Shown here: positions 30,326 through 39,898 of the stretch, piece after piece
How the letters are laid out: every line of letters starts with the position of its first letter
Position numbering within the stretch: position 1 is the stretch's first letter
Source of the DNA: Gilliamella sp. WF3-4
GTDB lineage: Bacteria; Pseudomonadota; Gammaproteobacteria; Enterobacterales; Orbaceae
Length of the DNA stretch: 64,000 nt
Assembly (NCBI RefSeq): GCF_001690275.1
Contig: NZ_LZGW01000001.1
Span: 124,001 to 188,000, forward strand
Reading direction: 5' to 3'
Translations under genes and position numbers: made by a program
Notes under the pieces: model-generated
Seen by the model: the letters and a program-made list of their open reading frames with translations, nothing else
The model's database searches: none
Told to the model about the DNA's origin: nothing

Positions 30326-31567
30326 ATGAATTTATCTTTAATTACCGCCATCAAATTTCGAAAAGGGCGCCGTAAAAGTGGCATGGTGTCATTAATATCT
30401 ATCATTTCAACATTAAGTATTGCTATTGGTATAGCGGCATTAATCATTGGCTTAAGTGCCATGAACGGCTTTGAGCGAGAGCTACATAACCGCGTGTTAT
30501 CTGTTGTGCCTCATGGTCAATTGTATCTTGATTCTGGCAATTTAGAGAATTGGCGCCATGTACAGCAAGAGCTTACAGAAAATAAAAATATTGTATCAGC
30601 CGTTCCATTTGTTAGTTTTACTGGGCTTATTGAAAACGGTAGTAAACTCGGTGCTGTTGAAGTACAAGGGCTTGATCCTGAGCAAGAACAGCAAATTAGT
30701 GCATTACCTAACTATGTGCTCAATCATAAATGGCAAGAATTTAAGGCAGATAATCAACAAGTTATTATTGGTTCTGGTTTAGCAAAATCTTTAGCGGTAA
30801 AAGAGGGGGCTTGGGTTTCTTTATTAATTCCTGTATCAGCAAGTGGATCAACTCAACTCAAACCACCTAAGCGAGTTCGCTTACAGGTTATTGGTATTTT
30901 GGATTTAAGTGGTAGTTTAAGTAATAACGTTGCTCTATTGCCTTTAGTTGATGCGCAAAAACTACTCAATATAGGTGACAGTGTCACTGGGATAATGATT
31001 AATGTCAATGATGTATACCGAGCTAATCAAATTATAGGTCAAGCTGCATTGAGCTTAGATGACACCTTATCATTTAATAGCTGGGAAAATTCATTTGGTT
31101 TTATGTATCGCGATATTCAGATGATACGACAAATTATGTATCTGGCAATGATTGTGGTCATCGGTGTTGCTTGTTTTAATATTGTATCAACGTTAGTTAT
31201 TGCTGTTAAAGACAAACAACGTGACATCGCCATATTGAAAACATTAGGTGCAACTAATCGATTAATCAAACATATTTTTATTTGGTATGGGGTAATTTCT
31301 GGATTAATTGGTAGTTTAATTGGTGTTATTTTAGGTGTGATATTGTCATGGCAACTTTCCAACATCATGGGGGGCCTTGAATCATTAATGGGACATAAAA
31401 TTTTAAACAGTAATATCTATTTTATCGATTTTTTACCATCTGAAATTCACTTCTTTGATGTGGCGATAGTGTTTATAACTGCCATGTTACTTAGCTTAAT
31501 TGCTAGCTACTATCCTGCTAAACGAGCTTGTAAAATTGAGCCAGCTCGAATCTTAAATAGCTTTTAA
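30326..31567 (+). CDS. lolE: Lipoprotein-releasing ABC transporter permease LolE
   Basis: The second membrane subunit of LolCDE, 413 residues, with the same layout as LolC: an N-terminal helix after RRKSGMVSLISIISTLSIAIGIAALIIG, a periplasmic domain that receives the lipoprotein, and three helices at the C terminus with the SYYPAKRACKIEPARIL ending. It ends the operon; a strong terminator follows 15 bp downstream. Confidence 0.95.
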   Translation: MNLSLITAIKFRKGRRKSGMVSLISIISTLSIAIGIAALIIGLSAMNGFERELHNRVLSVVPHGQLYLDSGNLENWRHVQQELTENKNIVSAVPFVSFTGLIENGSKLGAVEVQGLDPEQEQQISALPNYVLNHKWQEFKADNQQVIIGSGLAKSLAVKEGAWVSLLIPVSASGSTQLKPPKRVRLQVIGILDLSGSLSNNVALLPLVDAQKLLNIGDSVTGIMINVNDVYRANQIIGQAALSLDDTLSFNSWENSFGFMYRDIQMIRQIMYLAMIVVIGVACFNIVSTLVIAVKDKQRDIAILKTLGATNRLIKHIFIWYGVISGLIGSLIGVILGVILSWQLSNIMGGLESLMGHKILNSNIYFIDFLPSEIHFFDVAIVFITAMLLSLIASYYPAKRACKIEPARILNSF

Positions 31568-31581
31568 CAGTTAGCTTAAAT

Positions 31582-31627
31582 AAAACGCTGTTTGATTGGT
31601 TATCATCAGCGTTTTTTATTATTAATT
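31582..31627 (+). terminator. Rho-independent terminator after lolE
   Basis: AAAACGCTG (31582-31590) pairs with CAGCGTTTT (31617-31625), followed by more T residues. It lies between the converging lolE and rhomboid genes. Confidence 0.8.
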
Positions 31628-32356
31628 ATAGATATAATAGCCATTAGGTAAGGCATAATGCATATATACTGTATATATTGCCAATGCAGTAGTAATCAAT
31701 AATAGGCTAATAATAAGTAACGCTAGCTTACTTGGATATTTAAAAATTTTAAGACACAATGAAATTAGCCCACCAAGAACAAATCCAGTACAAGCACCAC
31801 CGATATGTGCCATATTATCAATTGAAGGCAATAATCCTAATCCAGCGGTTAAAATTAAACTTAGTAGCATTGCCTTAACTGGCATTTCTTGTATATTGGT
31901 TTTAAACACTAAGCTATAGGCTAATAATGCAGTAATAACACCTAAAATAGCACCTGATGCACCACAACTAATTACATTATGGTGAATTGTGGCAATATCG
32001 CTTGATAAGCTTCCTACTAAACCAGAGAAAAAATAAACACCAATAAAAGCAATGCGAGGTATACGCTGTTCTAAAATTGGTCCAATACTCCATAATGCCA
32101 GCATGTTCATGGCTAAGTGAGTAAAACCTACGTGCATAAATAAATTGGTAAACATACGCCAATATTGACCAGAAAAAGTCAGTTCTGCCACATCGGCTCC
32201 CCAATCAATTAAAAAATGATTTTCATACAAGGTTGAAAAACCTCGGCTATCAAGCAATCTAAATGCAAAAAAGCAAAAAATGTTTACAACAACCAAGGTT
32301 GAAGTGATTTTAGATTGATTTGCGTAATATTTAAGGTCATTTAAAGCGCTCATCAA
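31622..32356 (-). CDS. Rhomboid family intramembrane serine protease
   Basis: A 244-residue membrane protease of the rhomboid family. Segments seen: helix 1, the L1 loop with WRMFTNLFMHVGFTHLAMNMLALW (His and Asn forming the oxyanion side), the nucleophile motif CGASGAILG, and the catalytic His in DNMAHIGGACTGF, so the Ser-His dyad is complete. It lacks the long N-terminal cytoplasmic domain of GlpG. Substrates are unknown. The start could also be the second Met. The gene's end runs into the terminator shared with lolE. Confidence 0.92.
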   Translation of the reverse strand: MMSALNDLKYYANQSKITSTLVVVNIFCFFAFRLLDSRGFSTLYENHFLIDWGADVAELTFSGQYWRMFTNLFMHVGFTHLAMNMLALWSIGPILEQRIPRIAFIGVYFFSGLVGSLSSDIATIHHNVISCGASGAILGVITALLAYSLVFKTNIQEMPVKAMLLSLILTAGLGLLPSIDNMAHIGGACTGFVLGGLISLCLKIFKYPSKLALLIISLLLITTALAIYTVYMHYALPNGYYIYN

Positions 32357-32429
32357 AAAATCCTTTTAAATCGTTTTATATCATTAAATGGTATATTAAT
32401 AATAAATGGCATATTAACAATGTGCAGGC

Positions 32430-32924
32430 TTAATTTAGTCGTTTACCTAATATCAGCAAATCACACTGAACATTATCAAGTTCAGCAATTTTGGGAAGAA
32501 AGCCCCATTGTTCATATTGCATTTTTTTAAATAAATTAACGCTAGGTAAATTATGCCCAAAAACGTAGCTAAAAATTGCCTCAATTCCAGTTTTTTGGGC
32601 AAATTTTTCAATTTCAGCTACCATAAATTGGCCAATTTTTTTACCACGAAAATCTTGATGAAGATATAAGCTAATCTCAACAGTTTTATAAAATGCAGGA
32701 CGACCATAAAACGAAGATAAACTAATCCAACCACAAGGTTGATCTTGGTATTTTATTAGCCAAATTGGACGATCATGTTGATTATGTTGGTGAAACCAGT
32801 CTAATCGACTCTCAACAGAAACCGGCTCCGTGTCGGCAGTAACTTGCCTGCCGGCAATTGTTGAATTATAAACATCAACAATAAAAGGCAAATCGGTTAA
32901 TGTGGCATCTTGATAAGTAATCAT
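32430..32924 (-). CDS. GNAT family N-acetyltransferase
   Basis: A 164-residue GNAT-fold acetyltransferase close in layout to phosphinothricin/methionine-sulfone acetyltransferases: YQDATLTDLPFIVDVYNST at the start, QPCGWISLSSF, EISLYLHQDFRGKKIGQFMVAE with the R/Q-x-x-G-x-G/A acetyl-CoA loop (FRGKKIGQ), and FGHNLPSVNLFKKMQYEQWG. The acceptor is probably a small amine, but it cannot be assigned from sequence. The gene stands alone. Confidence 0.87.
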   Translation of the reverse strand: MITYQDATLTDLPFIVDVYNSTIAGRQVTADTEPVSVESRLDWFHQHNQHDRPIWLIKYQDQPCGWISLSSFYGRPAFYKTVEISLYLHQDFRGKKIGQFMVAEIEKFAQKTGIEAIFSYVFGHNLPSVNLFKKMQYEQWGFLPKIAELDNVQCDLLILGKRLN

Positions 32925-33060
32925 AGCTTTTGTTATAAGTGATTAAAGTAATTTTATTGTAGTTTTATTATTTGTTTTAGGCAATAAAAGATATTTTTTC
33001 AACAAAGAAGATAAAAGCCAATCGTTTGTTATTTTATCAAATAATATTAGGATAATATTG

Positions 33061-33250
33061 TTTAATAATACTGGATGCTGACCAAATGGGTTGTTATCAT
33101 CCTACCAAAATCCTTGCCAACCCTTTTTTTTAACAATAAATTAAAGTAAATAAAAACAAATAGTTAAAGTGATGCCTAATAAAAGGGTTTTTGAAGATAA
33201 AAATCTTATTTGCCTTTTATTAAACAACGTTTATAGTATATTCGATTCTA
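33061..33250 (+). promoter_or_regulatory. Probable CRISPR leader
   Basis: An AT-rich, non-coding stretch directly before the first repeat, with AAAAGGGTTTTTGAAGATAA around 33180-33200. The degenerate repeat lies at the other end of the array, so leader-side placement here is consistent. It is identified by position only. Confidence 0.55.
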
Positions 33251-33398
33251 GTTTACCGCCGTGTAGGCGGTTTAGAAAGTTAACTCTAATGTTTGTACAG
33301 GGCGAGCGGGGTTTACCGCCGTGTAGGCGGTTTAGAAAATAGCTAAACCCTCCAATAGTGATACTTGAATGTTTACCGCCGTGTAGGCGGTTTAAATA
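33251..33398 (+). CRISPR. Orphan CRISPR array, I-F-type repeats, two spacers
   Basis: Three 28-bp repeats start at 33251, 33311 and 33371 with exact 60-bp spacing, leaving two 32-bp spacers (33279-33310 and 33339-33370). The repeat begins GTTTACCGCCGTGTAGGCGG and ends TTTAGAAA, with the CCGCC/GGCGG stem; this agrees with the I-F repeat class (28-bp repeat, 32-bp spacer, 3' end AGAAA). The third repeat has two changes in its last eight bases, as expected for the leader-distal end. No cas gene lies in the window, so any processing would need Cas proteins encoded elsewhere. Confidence 0.93.
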
Positions 33399-33896
33399 TT
33401 TTTCTTTATTGTTATATAGATCATGCCTGCCTGCTAATATATAACCGTATTTCGCTAATTAAAAAATTAAATAAAATCAATGGTTTTTCTGAACGATTTT
33501 TATGTGTAAAATGGACTAATTTTTATATTTATTTTTGTTAGTTAACTCACATTATTTTTAAGTCAATTCATCTTCTCTTTAAATTAGAAAACATAAAATA
33601 TTGTAATGTTAAATAAATATGTTAATGTGCCTTATGTTGCTTTTTATCTATAAAAGCAATATTTTTTTGTTAAAAATTTTATACAGAAAGTTAAAATAGT
33701 CAGTAGAAAGTTATTACGTATTTTTGAAAAAAGCTTTTAATTAAATTTGATGATAGAGGTGAAATTTTTATTAGTATGATTTTATACCATTAAAACAACA
33801 TAAAGTCGATTTTATACAATATGTTATGCTGTTTTAATGGGACATATTTAATATAATGCGTAAAAATAGCAATTTTGAGTGGCTTAATTACCTATA
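33399..33896. other. Intergenic region after the CRISPR array, with an inverted repeat
   Basis: No gene was seen. It contains a copy of the dispersed repeat (33471-33515) and a perfect 11-bp inverted repeat, CCATTAAAACA at 33787-33797 and TGTTTTAATGG at 33830-33840. The latter lies downstream of the minus-strand TM2 gene, without the T-run of a normal terminator. Confidence 0.4.
33471..33515 (-). repeat. Dispersed intergenic repeat, copy 3 (inverted)
   Basis: On the minus strand it reads ...TTCAGAAAAACCATTGATTT then TATTT, preceded by ATAAAAATCG. It is the closest match to the copy at 15142. Confidence 0.55.
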
Positions 33897-34145
33897 TTAT
33901 TTATCACTATTGATGAATGTATTTACTGTAACATTTTGTGATTTATTGAATTTAGAATTATCAATTAAGTTAGCATAATCAACCATACCACTAGTTAGGA
34001 AAAGATCTAAAAACCAACCAATTCCAAAAACTCCACAAGTAAATAACCAAACAAAACCTGTTATCCACTTACCACAATACATACGATGGATACCCATAAA
34101 ACCCAAAAAGAACCACAATACATAAGCAATACCTTTGTTTCGCAT
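33897..34145 (-). CDS. TM2 domain protein
   Basis: An 82-residue small membrane protein: a first helix IAYVLWFFLGFMGIHRMY, a short Gly/Lys loop (CGKWITG), and a second helix FVWLFTCGVFGIGWFLDLFL, which is the TM2 domain signature (two helices with the conserved G-x-x-G-x-H-R-x-Y and D-L-F). The tail is short and polar. Function in bacteria is unknown. Confidence 0.88.
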   Translation of the reverse strand: MRNKGIAYVLWFFLGFMGIHRMYCGKWITGFVWLFTCGVFGIGWFLDLFLTSGMVDYANLIDNSKFNKSQNVTVNTFINSDK

Positions 34146-34338
34146 GACTTCTCTCCATTTAAAAAAGACAAATTGTATACGATAATAAATCGAATAACAA
34201 TATATTATTCATATAGTAACCTTCATAAGAGGGTGTTGGCTAAATTCAATAATAGCTCAATAACGTTAATGAAAAATGGCATTTTTTCGATGATACCTAT
34301 ATGTATAGGTAGAAAGGGTGAGCTAGTTTTTCTCTTTT

Positions 34339-34920
34339 TTACAACTCGATAATAACGCGCCCACGGGTGATATCACAGAGAGTTTTTTGTAATAATTGGG
34401 ACTTGTTTTGTGTTATTCCTATAGCTACTTTGACACCTTCGGCATCAAAATCTTGTTGTTCAATCAAGGCCCCAAGTTCTTTTAGGCGATTTTCAATAAT
34501 TGGCCATTCGCTATAATAACAGTGAAATTGAAGCGTAATACGGGCAATGAGTTCAATAAGTTCGCCTTGTTGTAAACAGTGACTGGCCGCACCGCCATAG
34601 GCTCGCATTAACCCACCAGTACCTAGTTTTATTCCACCAAAGTAGCGAGTTACAACAACCACAATTTGATCGCAATCTTGTCCTTCAATAGCTGAAAGGA
34701 TAGGGCGCCCAGCGGTGCTTGTCGGTTCACCATCATCATTAAAACGGTATTGCTGCCCAATTTTCCAAGCCCAACAATTATGTGTTGCATTGAGATCGCT
34801 TACTTGATTAATAAAATTGGTTGCTTGCTCGGCCGTGGTAACTGGTGCAGCATTAACAATAAAACGGCTTTTTTTGATTTCTTCTGTTAAGTTGATTGGA
34901 TTTACTAATGTATATGGCAT
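34339..34920 (-). CDS. yigZ: YigZ/IMPACT family protein
   Basis: A 193-residue protein of the IMPACT/YigZ family, with a UPF0029 N-terminal domain containing KKSRFIVNAAPV, HNCWAWKIG, FNDDGEPTSTAGRPIL and VVVTRYFGGIKLGTGGLMRAYG (the family's most conserved part), then a smaller EF-G-V-like C-terminal domain. YigZ-like proteins may act on translation or as an RNA-binding factor; the role is not established. It is divergent from nfi, 53 bp apart. Confidence 0.92.
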   Translation of the reverse strand: MPYTLVNPINLTEEIKKSRFIVNAAPVTTAEQATNFINQVSDLNATHNCWAWKIGQQYRFNDDGEPTSTAGRPILSAIEGQDCDQIVVVVTRYFGGIKLGTGGLMRAYGGAASHCLQQGELIELIARITLQFHCYYSEWPIIENRLKELGALIEQQDFDAEGVKVAIGITQNKSQLLQKTLCDITRGRVIIEL

Positions 34921-34973
34921 ATTAATTTGTTACAATTGGTTCATTGCGGTTAATCATACTCAGCAGATTTAAA

Positions 34974-35645
34974 ATGTCTATCAATTTACAACAATTAAAA
35001 CAAATTCAACAGACGTTAGCCAAGCAAATTAAATTAACAGATGCGTTTAATCAATCCGTTAAATTTATTGGTGGAACCGATGTGGGCTTTGAAAATGGTG
35101 GTGATATTACCCGAGCGGCTATTGTTATTCTTACTTATCCAGATTTTAATGTTGTGGAATATCATATCGCTCGAATAAAAACGCAATTTCCTTATATTCC
35201 TGGTTATTTATCTTTTCGTGAATATCCTGCGCTTATTGAGGCATGGCAACAAATAACACAGAAACCGGATTTATTGTTAGTCGATGGACAGGGCTTTGCT
35301 CATCCTCGGCGTTTAGGTATTGCAAGTCATTTAGGTTTATTACTAGATATGCCAACAATTGGTGTAGCTAAAAAAAGATTATGTGGTCAGTTTGAGCCAT
35401 TGTCAAAACGGGCTGGTAGTGTAACACCATTGCAAGATCAGCAAGAACAAATTGGCTGGGTATTGTGTAGTAAAGATAATTGTAATCCTTTATTTATTTC
35501 GGCTGGTCATCGAATAAGTCAAGATAGTGCATTAAAATGGGTAAATTTATGTTTACGAGGTTATCGATTACCTGAACCTACTCGTTGGGCTGATGCGATT
35601 GCATCAAATAAACCACTGTTTAAGAAATTTAACCATGATAGCTAG
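34974..35645 (+). CDS. nfi: Endonuclease V (deoxyinosine 3'-endonuclease)
   Basis: Endonuclease V nicks DNA one base 3' of deoxyinosine as the first step of deamination repair. The start at ATG 34974 gives 223 residues, the length of E. coli Nfi; an earlier TTG at 34944 lacks support. Catalytic features: IGGTDVGFE with the first Asp, the [15 protein letters not shown] wedge motif and [21 protein letters not shown] with the second acidic site. trmN6 overlaps the last 11 bases, so the two are coupled. Confidence 0.95.
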   Translation: MSINLQQLKQIQQTLAKQIKLTDAFNQSVKFIGGTDVGFENGGDITRAAIVILTYPDFNVVEYHIARIKTQFPYIPGYLSFREYPALIEAWQQITQKPDLLLVDGQGFAHPRRLGIASHLGLLLDMPTIGVAKKRLCGQFEPLSKRAGSVTPLQDQQEQIGWVLCSKDNCNPLFISAGHRISQDSALKWVNLCLRGYRLPEPTRWADAIASNKPLFKKFNHDS

Positions 35646-36384
35646 CCACCAAACACCTTTGAGAAAAGGCGGTTTTACCTTTAAACGTTTTTTTGTTGCA
35701 CACAATAAAAGCCCTATGAAAGTTACAACTGACAGTTGTTTATTAGGGGCATGGGTTCCCATTGAAGTTATTCCACAAAAAGTGTTAGATATTGGTACGG
35801 GGTGTGGTGTAATTGCATTGATGTTAGCTCAACGGTTAGAAAATACGCATTGCAAGATTGACGCAATTGATATTGATCATCATGCTATTGCACAATGTAA
35901 TGAAAATAGCAAACAAGCCTCATTTTATTCTATTTGTGCCAAGCACGCAGATATTAATCAATTTCGACTTAATCAACCGGCTTGTTATGATTTAATTGTA
36001 AGCAACCCACCTTATTTTGAATCGGCTGTAGATTGCCGAGATATACAAAGGCAATTAGCTCGTTATACCGAGAGTTTGAGCTATCAGCAATTGATTAATG
36101 CTGTTAAACGATTATTAACACCAAAAGGGCAATTTTGCTTAGTTTTGCCTTATCATCTATCAAATCATTTTAGATTTTTGTGTGAATCAAATTTTTTATA
36201 TTTAACTCAGGTGATGAATGTTAGGTATTCGAGTAAAAAAGATTTTTCGTTGGCGTTGATGGCTTTTTCATTAAGCCGAGCTGATTTGATCATTGAGGAT
36301 CAACTTTGTATGCGAGATGATGATGGGTGCTATTCGCAATCATTTAAGCAGTTGTTAGCTGATTTCTACCTATTTCGAAAATAG
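35635..36384 (+). CDS. trmN6: tRNA1(Val) (adenine(37)-N6)-methyltransferase TrmN6
   Basis: A Rossmann-fold methyltransferase that makes m6A37 in tRNA-Val(cmo5UAC). The start at ATG 35635 (within the nfi end) gives 249 residues, close to E. coli YfiC (245). Motifs: [18 protein letters not shown] for SAM binding, the acidic [13 protein letters not shown] loop, and the N6-adenine catalytic motif NPPY in [11 protein letters not shown], followed by [17 protein letters not shown] link with cmoA/cmoB in the same window is that both act on the same tRNA class. Confidence 0.93.
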   Translation: MIASHQTPLRKGGFTFKRFFVAHNKSPMKVTTDSCLLGAWVPIEVIPQKVLDIGTGCGVIALMLAQRLENTHCKIDAIDIDHHAIAQCNENSKQASFYSICAKHADINQFRLNQPACYDLIVSNPPYFESAVDCRDIQRQLARYTESLSYQQLINAVKRLLTPKGQFCLVLPYHLSNHFRFLCESNFLYLTQVMNVRYSSKKDFSLALMAFSLSRADLIIEDQLCMRDDDGCYSQSFKQLLADFYLFRK

Positions 36385-36410
36385 CACCCAGATGTCATCT
36401 CCATGACCAT

Positions 36411-37820
36411 TTAATTTGGTAATATATAAAAATAGACAATGGCAATTAGCGCAAGTGTGATGATGAAAAAGGCATACACTTTGTCGTGAAAGTAACTAAA
36501 TACGGGTAAAGAGCGTTGCTTTCTAGCATAGAGGTAAAAAAGTAGTCCTATACTATAAAGTATCATCGACAGTAATAAGTAAGATATACCGCCAGCATAA
36601 ATTAGCCATACCCCATATGTCGATCCAAATGCACCTATTATGATTAAATAGACTTTACGCCTTTGTATAGCTAATTTGAAAACAAAAAGTGCTGCAAGTA
36701 AATAAGGGATGAGCACCATTGAGGTTGATAGCTGGATTAAGGTATTATAGCCCGATTGGTAAAAGTGAGAAAGAATCAGCAAAATTGTTATGAAGCTCGT
36801 TGTTAACCATAATGCGTTAGCAGGCGTGCCGGTTTTATTAAGCTTGCCAAAGCATTTTGGCACGGTGTGCTGGTTGCCCTGACCACTTAAAAATAGCATT
36901 TCAGCTGCTAGCATTAACCACGATAATAATCCACCACTAACCGATACAATTAAACCAATATTAATTAGGGTTGCTCCCCAGCTACCAATGACACGTTCAA
37001 TCACTAAAGCCATTGATGGGTTTTTCATTTGGGCAAGTTCTTGTTGTGGCACAATACCAAGAGATAATACTGATACGCAAACAAGCAATAGGCTAGTAAT
37101 GGCAAAGCCAAAAAAGGTTGCACGGCTAATACTGATGATATTTTTGGCTCTTGCCGCATAAACCGTTGCGCTTTCAATGCCCAAATAAACCCATACGGTG
37201 TAGAGCATGGTGTTTTCAACTTGTTTTATCATTGAGCCTAACTGAGGTGTTCCCCAAAAGTCCATTTTGAATGTCGAAATTTTAAATGCAAGGCTAATAC
37301 AAACGATAAATAAACTGATGGGGACAATTTTAGCCAGTGTAACAAGGCAGTTTAATAAAAAAGCTCGATATATTCCTTTTAGTACAAAATAATGTACTAT
37401 CCATAATAATAAAATAGCAGTAAAAACAGCTGGCAACGTAGTGCCGTGACCAAAGAAGCTTAAGCAATCAAAAGATCCTAATGCACTAAATAAAATAACT
37501 AAGTAACTGGTGCACGACATCCATGCTGATATCCAATAACCCCATGCGGCATTAAAACCGATATAGTCACCAAAGCCTTCTCGCACATAGCCGTATAAAC
37601 CATCGTTGATTTTGTAAAATCGAATCGATAAATACTGGAATATTCGTGTTAACATTAGCATGCCAAATAGGGTTATTATCCATGCGATTAAAATAGCTCC
37701 AGTCCCAGCCCCTTCGGCCATATTTTGTGGTAGGCTAAAAATCCCACTTCCTACAATGCTACCCACCACCAACAGTGTAAGGGGGAGGGTGCCTAGTTTT
37801 TTTCTTGCTGGTGTATTCAT
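36411..37820 (-). CDS. Basic amino-acid antiporter (APA family, ArcD-like)
   Basis: A 469-residue, twelve-segment transporter of the APC superfamily. LVVGSIVGSGIFSLPQNMAEGAG at the start is the unwound helix-1 motif of the basic amino acid/polyamine antiporters; GFNAAWGYWISAWM and WVYLGIESATVYAARAKN (helix 6) agree with the arginine:ornithine/agmatine group. It lies 46 bp downstream of the dimethylargininase gene on the same strand, so the two are likely one operon. Exchange of arginine derivatives for citrulline or ornithine would fit the neighbour; that is inference. Confidence 0.86.
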   Translation of the reverse strand: MNTPARKKLGTLPLTLLVVGSIVGSGIFSLPQNMAEGAGTGAILIAWIITLFGMLMLTRIFQYLSIRFYKINDGLYGYVREGFGDYIGFNAAWGYWISAWMSCTSYLVILFSALGSFDCLSFFGHGTTLPAVFTAILLLWIVHYFVLKGIYRAFLLNCLVTLAKIVPISLFIVCISLAFKISTFKMDFWGTPQLGSMIKQVENTMLYTVWVYLGIESATVYAARAKNIISISRATFFGFAITSLLLVCVSVLSLGIVPQQELAQMKNPSMALVIERVIGSWGATLINIGLIVSVSGGLLSWLMLAAEMLFLSGQGNQHTVPKCFGKLNKTGTPANALWLTTSFITILLILSHFYQSGYNTLIQLSTSMVLIPYLLAALFVFKLAIQRRKVYLIIIGAFGSTYGVWLIYAGGISYLLLSMILYSIGLLFYLYARKQRSLPVFSYFHDKVYAFFIITLALIAIVYFYILPN

Positions 37821-37866
37821 CTTGTCGTCTTATTATGTGGTTTTAGGTTTGATTAATATCGATAGA

Positions 37867-38637
37867 TTAGAATCGTAACGACATGCAACTTACCCCTCCA
37901 TCAATTTTTTGATATTCCGAGGTATCCACTTCAATAACCTGATAACCAAGTTGCTCAATTTTAGCTTTAGTTATTCGATAGCCAGCAGGCATAATTACCC
38001 GATCATTTACCCAGATGCAGTTAGCGGCATAACTTTCTTGTTCTGGGATCTCAATAATATTAAATTTCTGAAATTCAGGTTTAGTGATAAATTCGCCTGC
38101 TGCTAGTAAGTTATTATTTTCTAAATAAGCTAAACCTGTTTTTAGATGGAGCACTTTTTCGAGTTCAACAACCGAGCCGGTTAATCCGTATTTTTCTAAA
38201 ATAGCGATCATTTGATTAGCGCCAACTTGATTGGTTCTTGCTGATAAACCAATGTAATAGTGGTCTTCCACCATCATAATATCACCTGCTTCAACGGTAC
38301 CTGGTGCGGTAATTTGTTCAACTTTATTAGGATAAAACCGCTCAATTGTACTTGATATGATTTCAGTTTCTGCTCGGCGACTTTCAGCACCTGGTCTTGT
38401 AATAATGGCACAATGTGGTGTGCAAAGCACTGTGTCTTCAACAAATACCGAATCAGGAAAGCGCTCATCGGGAGGCAAAATGGTAATATCAACATCACAA
38501 TGCTGTAGTGCACGAATATAATTGTTATGCTGCTCTAGAGCTTTTTGATAATCAGGCTTACCTAAATTTGATGAGGTTAAACCATTAATAAGAGATTTGG
38601 CAGGTGTTCTTGCAATAATATGGTTAAATTTTTTCAT
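37867..38637 (-). CDS. ddaH: Dimethylargininase (DDAH), amidinotransferase superfamily
   Basis: A 256-residue enzyme of the pentein fold that hydrolyses N-methylated arginines to citrulline and methylamines. The FPDSVFVEDTVLC segment carries the substrate-binding Asp/Glu, VEAGDIMMV a second acidic site, the catalytic His is in KVLHLKTGLAYL, and the nucleophilic Cys is near the end in GGVSCMSLRF. The length agrees with bacterial DDAH rather than arginine deiminase (about 400 residues). The source of methylated arginine would be degraded host or dietary protein. Confidence 0.9.
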   Translation of the reverse strand: MKKFNHIIARTPAKSLINGLTSSNLGKPDYQKALEQHNNYIRALQHCDVDITILPPDERFPDSVFVEDTVLCTPHCAIITRPGAESRRAETEIISSTIERFYPNKVEQITAPGTVEAGDIMMVEDHYYIGLSARTNQVGANQMIAILEKYGLTGSVVELEKVLHLKTGLAYLENNNLLAAGEFITKPEFQKFNIIEIPEQESYAANCIWVNDRVIMPAGYRITKAKIEQLGYQVIEVDTSEYQKIDGGVSCMSLRF

Positions 38638-38889
38638 TTCATCCCTCTTTAAATTAATTGATTAATTATGCTTTATTGTTGAATAATAATTCACTTTTAA
38701 AACCTTATCAAGTAGAAAAGTGTATTTATATTCATTTTTTAAATATTTATTGTTAAAGTCTTATTTTAATTAAAAATTTGAATTTAAATGAAATGAAAGG
38801 AAGAAATGCATATTTATTATTTTGTATGCAGTAAAATTAACTAATTATTTTTATTTAAGAAAGAACAAGAGGTAACGGCATTTAAAATG

Positions 38890-38914
38890 AAAAAAGGGCA
38901 CCAAATGTGCCCTT
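38890..38914. terminator. Terminator downstream of apt
   Basis: GGGCAC (38896-38901) and GTGCCC (38907-38912) form a short GC-rich stem preceded on the plus strand by an A-run, which is a T-run on the minus strand. It follows the apt stop codon by about 12 bases. Confidence 0.75.
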
Positions 38915-38925
38915 AATGATAATTC

Positions 38926-39477
38926 TTATTCACCATCAAAATTAACTAAAGTAAAGCAATCAATCCCCATATCAGCTAATTTTGTTTCACCCCCTAAATC
39001 AGGTAGATTTATTACAAATGCGGCATTTTCGGCAATACCCCCTGCCTTACGAATTAAATTAGCCGTTGCAGCTATTGTTCCACCTGTAGCCAGTAAATCA
39101 TCAACAATGAGTACACGTTCACCGGGTTTAATGGCATCAGTGTGGATTTCTAAAGTATCTGTACCATACTCAAGTTGATATTCTTCTTTAAATACGTGAC
39201 GAGGTAATTTGTTAGGCTTACGAACGGGAATAAAGCCAACCCCCAGTGCTAGCGCAATTGGTGCTGCAAAAATAAAGCCTCGAGCTTCTGTGCCAACGAC
39301 TTTATCAATTTTTTTATTACGATAATGATCAATTAATAACTCAACAGTGGTTTTAAATGCAATAGGATCAGCAAGTAAACTGGTGATATCGCGAAATAAT
39401 ACCCCTTCTTTTGGGTAATTGGGAATGGTAAGAATACTGTCTTTAATTAATGAAAGTTTTTGTTGTAACTGATTCAT
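38926..39477 (-). CDS. apt: Adenine phosphoribosyltransferase
   Basis: Converts adenine and PRPP to AMP in purine salvage. The 183-residue protein has the N-terminal [11 protein letters not shown] motif, [19 protein letters not shown], the flexible-loop [20 protein letters not shown], and the PRPP-binding site [15 protein letters not shown]. The length equals that of E. coli Apt. It is monocistronic here, without dnaX or recR next to it. Confidence 0.96.
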   Translation of the reverse strand: MNQLQQKLSLIKDSILTIPNYPKEGVLFRDITSLLADPIAFKTTVELLIDHYRNKKIDKVVGTEARGFIFAAPIALALGVGFIPVRKPNKLPRHVFKEEYQLEYGTDTLEIHTDAIKPGERVLIVDDLLATGGTIAATANLIRKAGGIAENAAFVINLPDLGGETKLADMGIDCFTLVNFDGE

Positions 39478-39898
39478 TTAAATGCTCTCTAAGTCTTTTC
39501 TATAAGAGTTGCCAATGTTTCATTATATACCTGCAATCTTTTTTGTTGCAATAACGAAACCATAATATCATACTGAAATCTAGCCATACTTATAACTTAA
39601 TATCATAAGTATGTAAGCCATCAATAGTTAAGTTAATATATATAGTAAAAAATGCTTTGTAAGCTCTTTCAATTTTCACAAATAAATACAATATGTAGGT
39701 AGTTTAATTTGAAAAAAGAAGATAATTGAATAAAGTTCATAAAAAAGCACTAAGAAATTTATAAAACCACTTATCATTATAGTGTTTTTCGTTGGAAGTT
39801 TGGATATTAAATGCATATGACTTACTAGATATTTAAATCTTGATTCTGTTAACAAAACACCTTACCCGTTAATGATATTTGTTGATTAAAGTGTTTGT
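39478..39898. other. Intergenic region between ispE end and apt start
   Basis: It contains the apt promoter region but no gene or RNA that could be supported. Runs of A and T predominate. Confidence 0.3.

Noticed and set aside
33251-33398. Reading the three repeats as part of a CRISPR-associated transposon
   Set aside because: No tnsA/B/C, tniQ or cas genes lie within the window, and there is no recognisable transposon end; kept only as a possibility to test.
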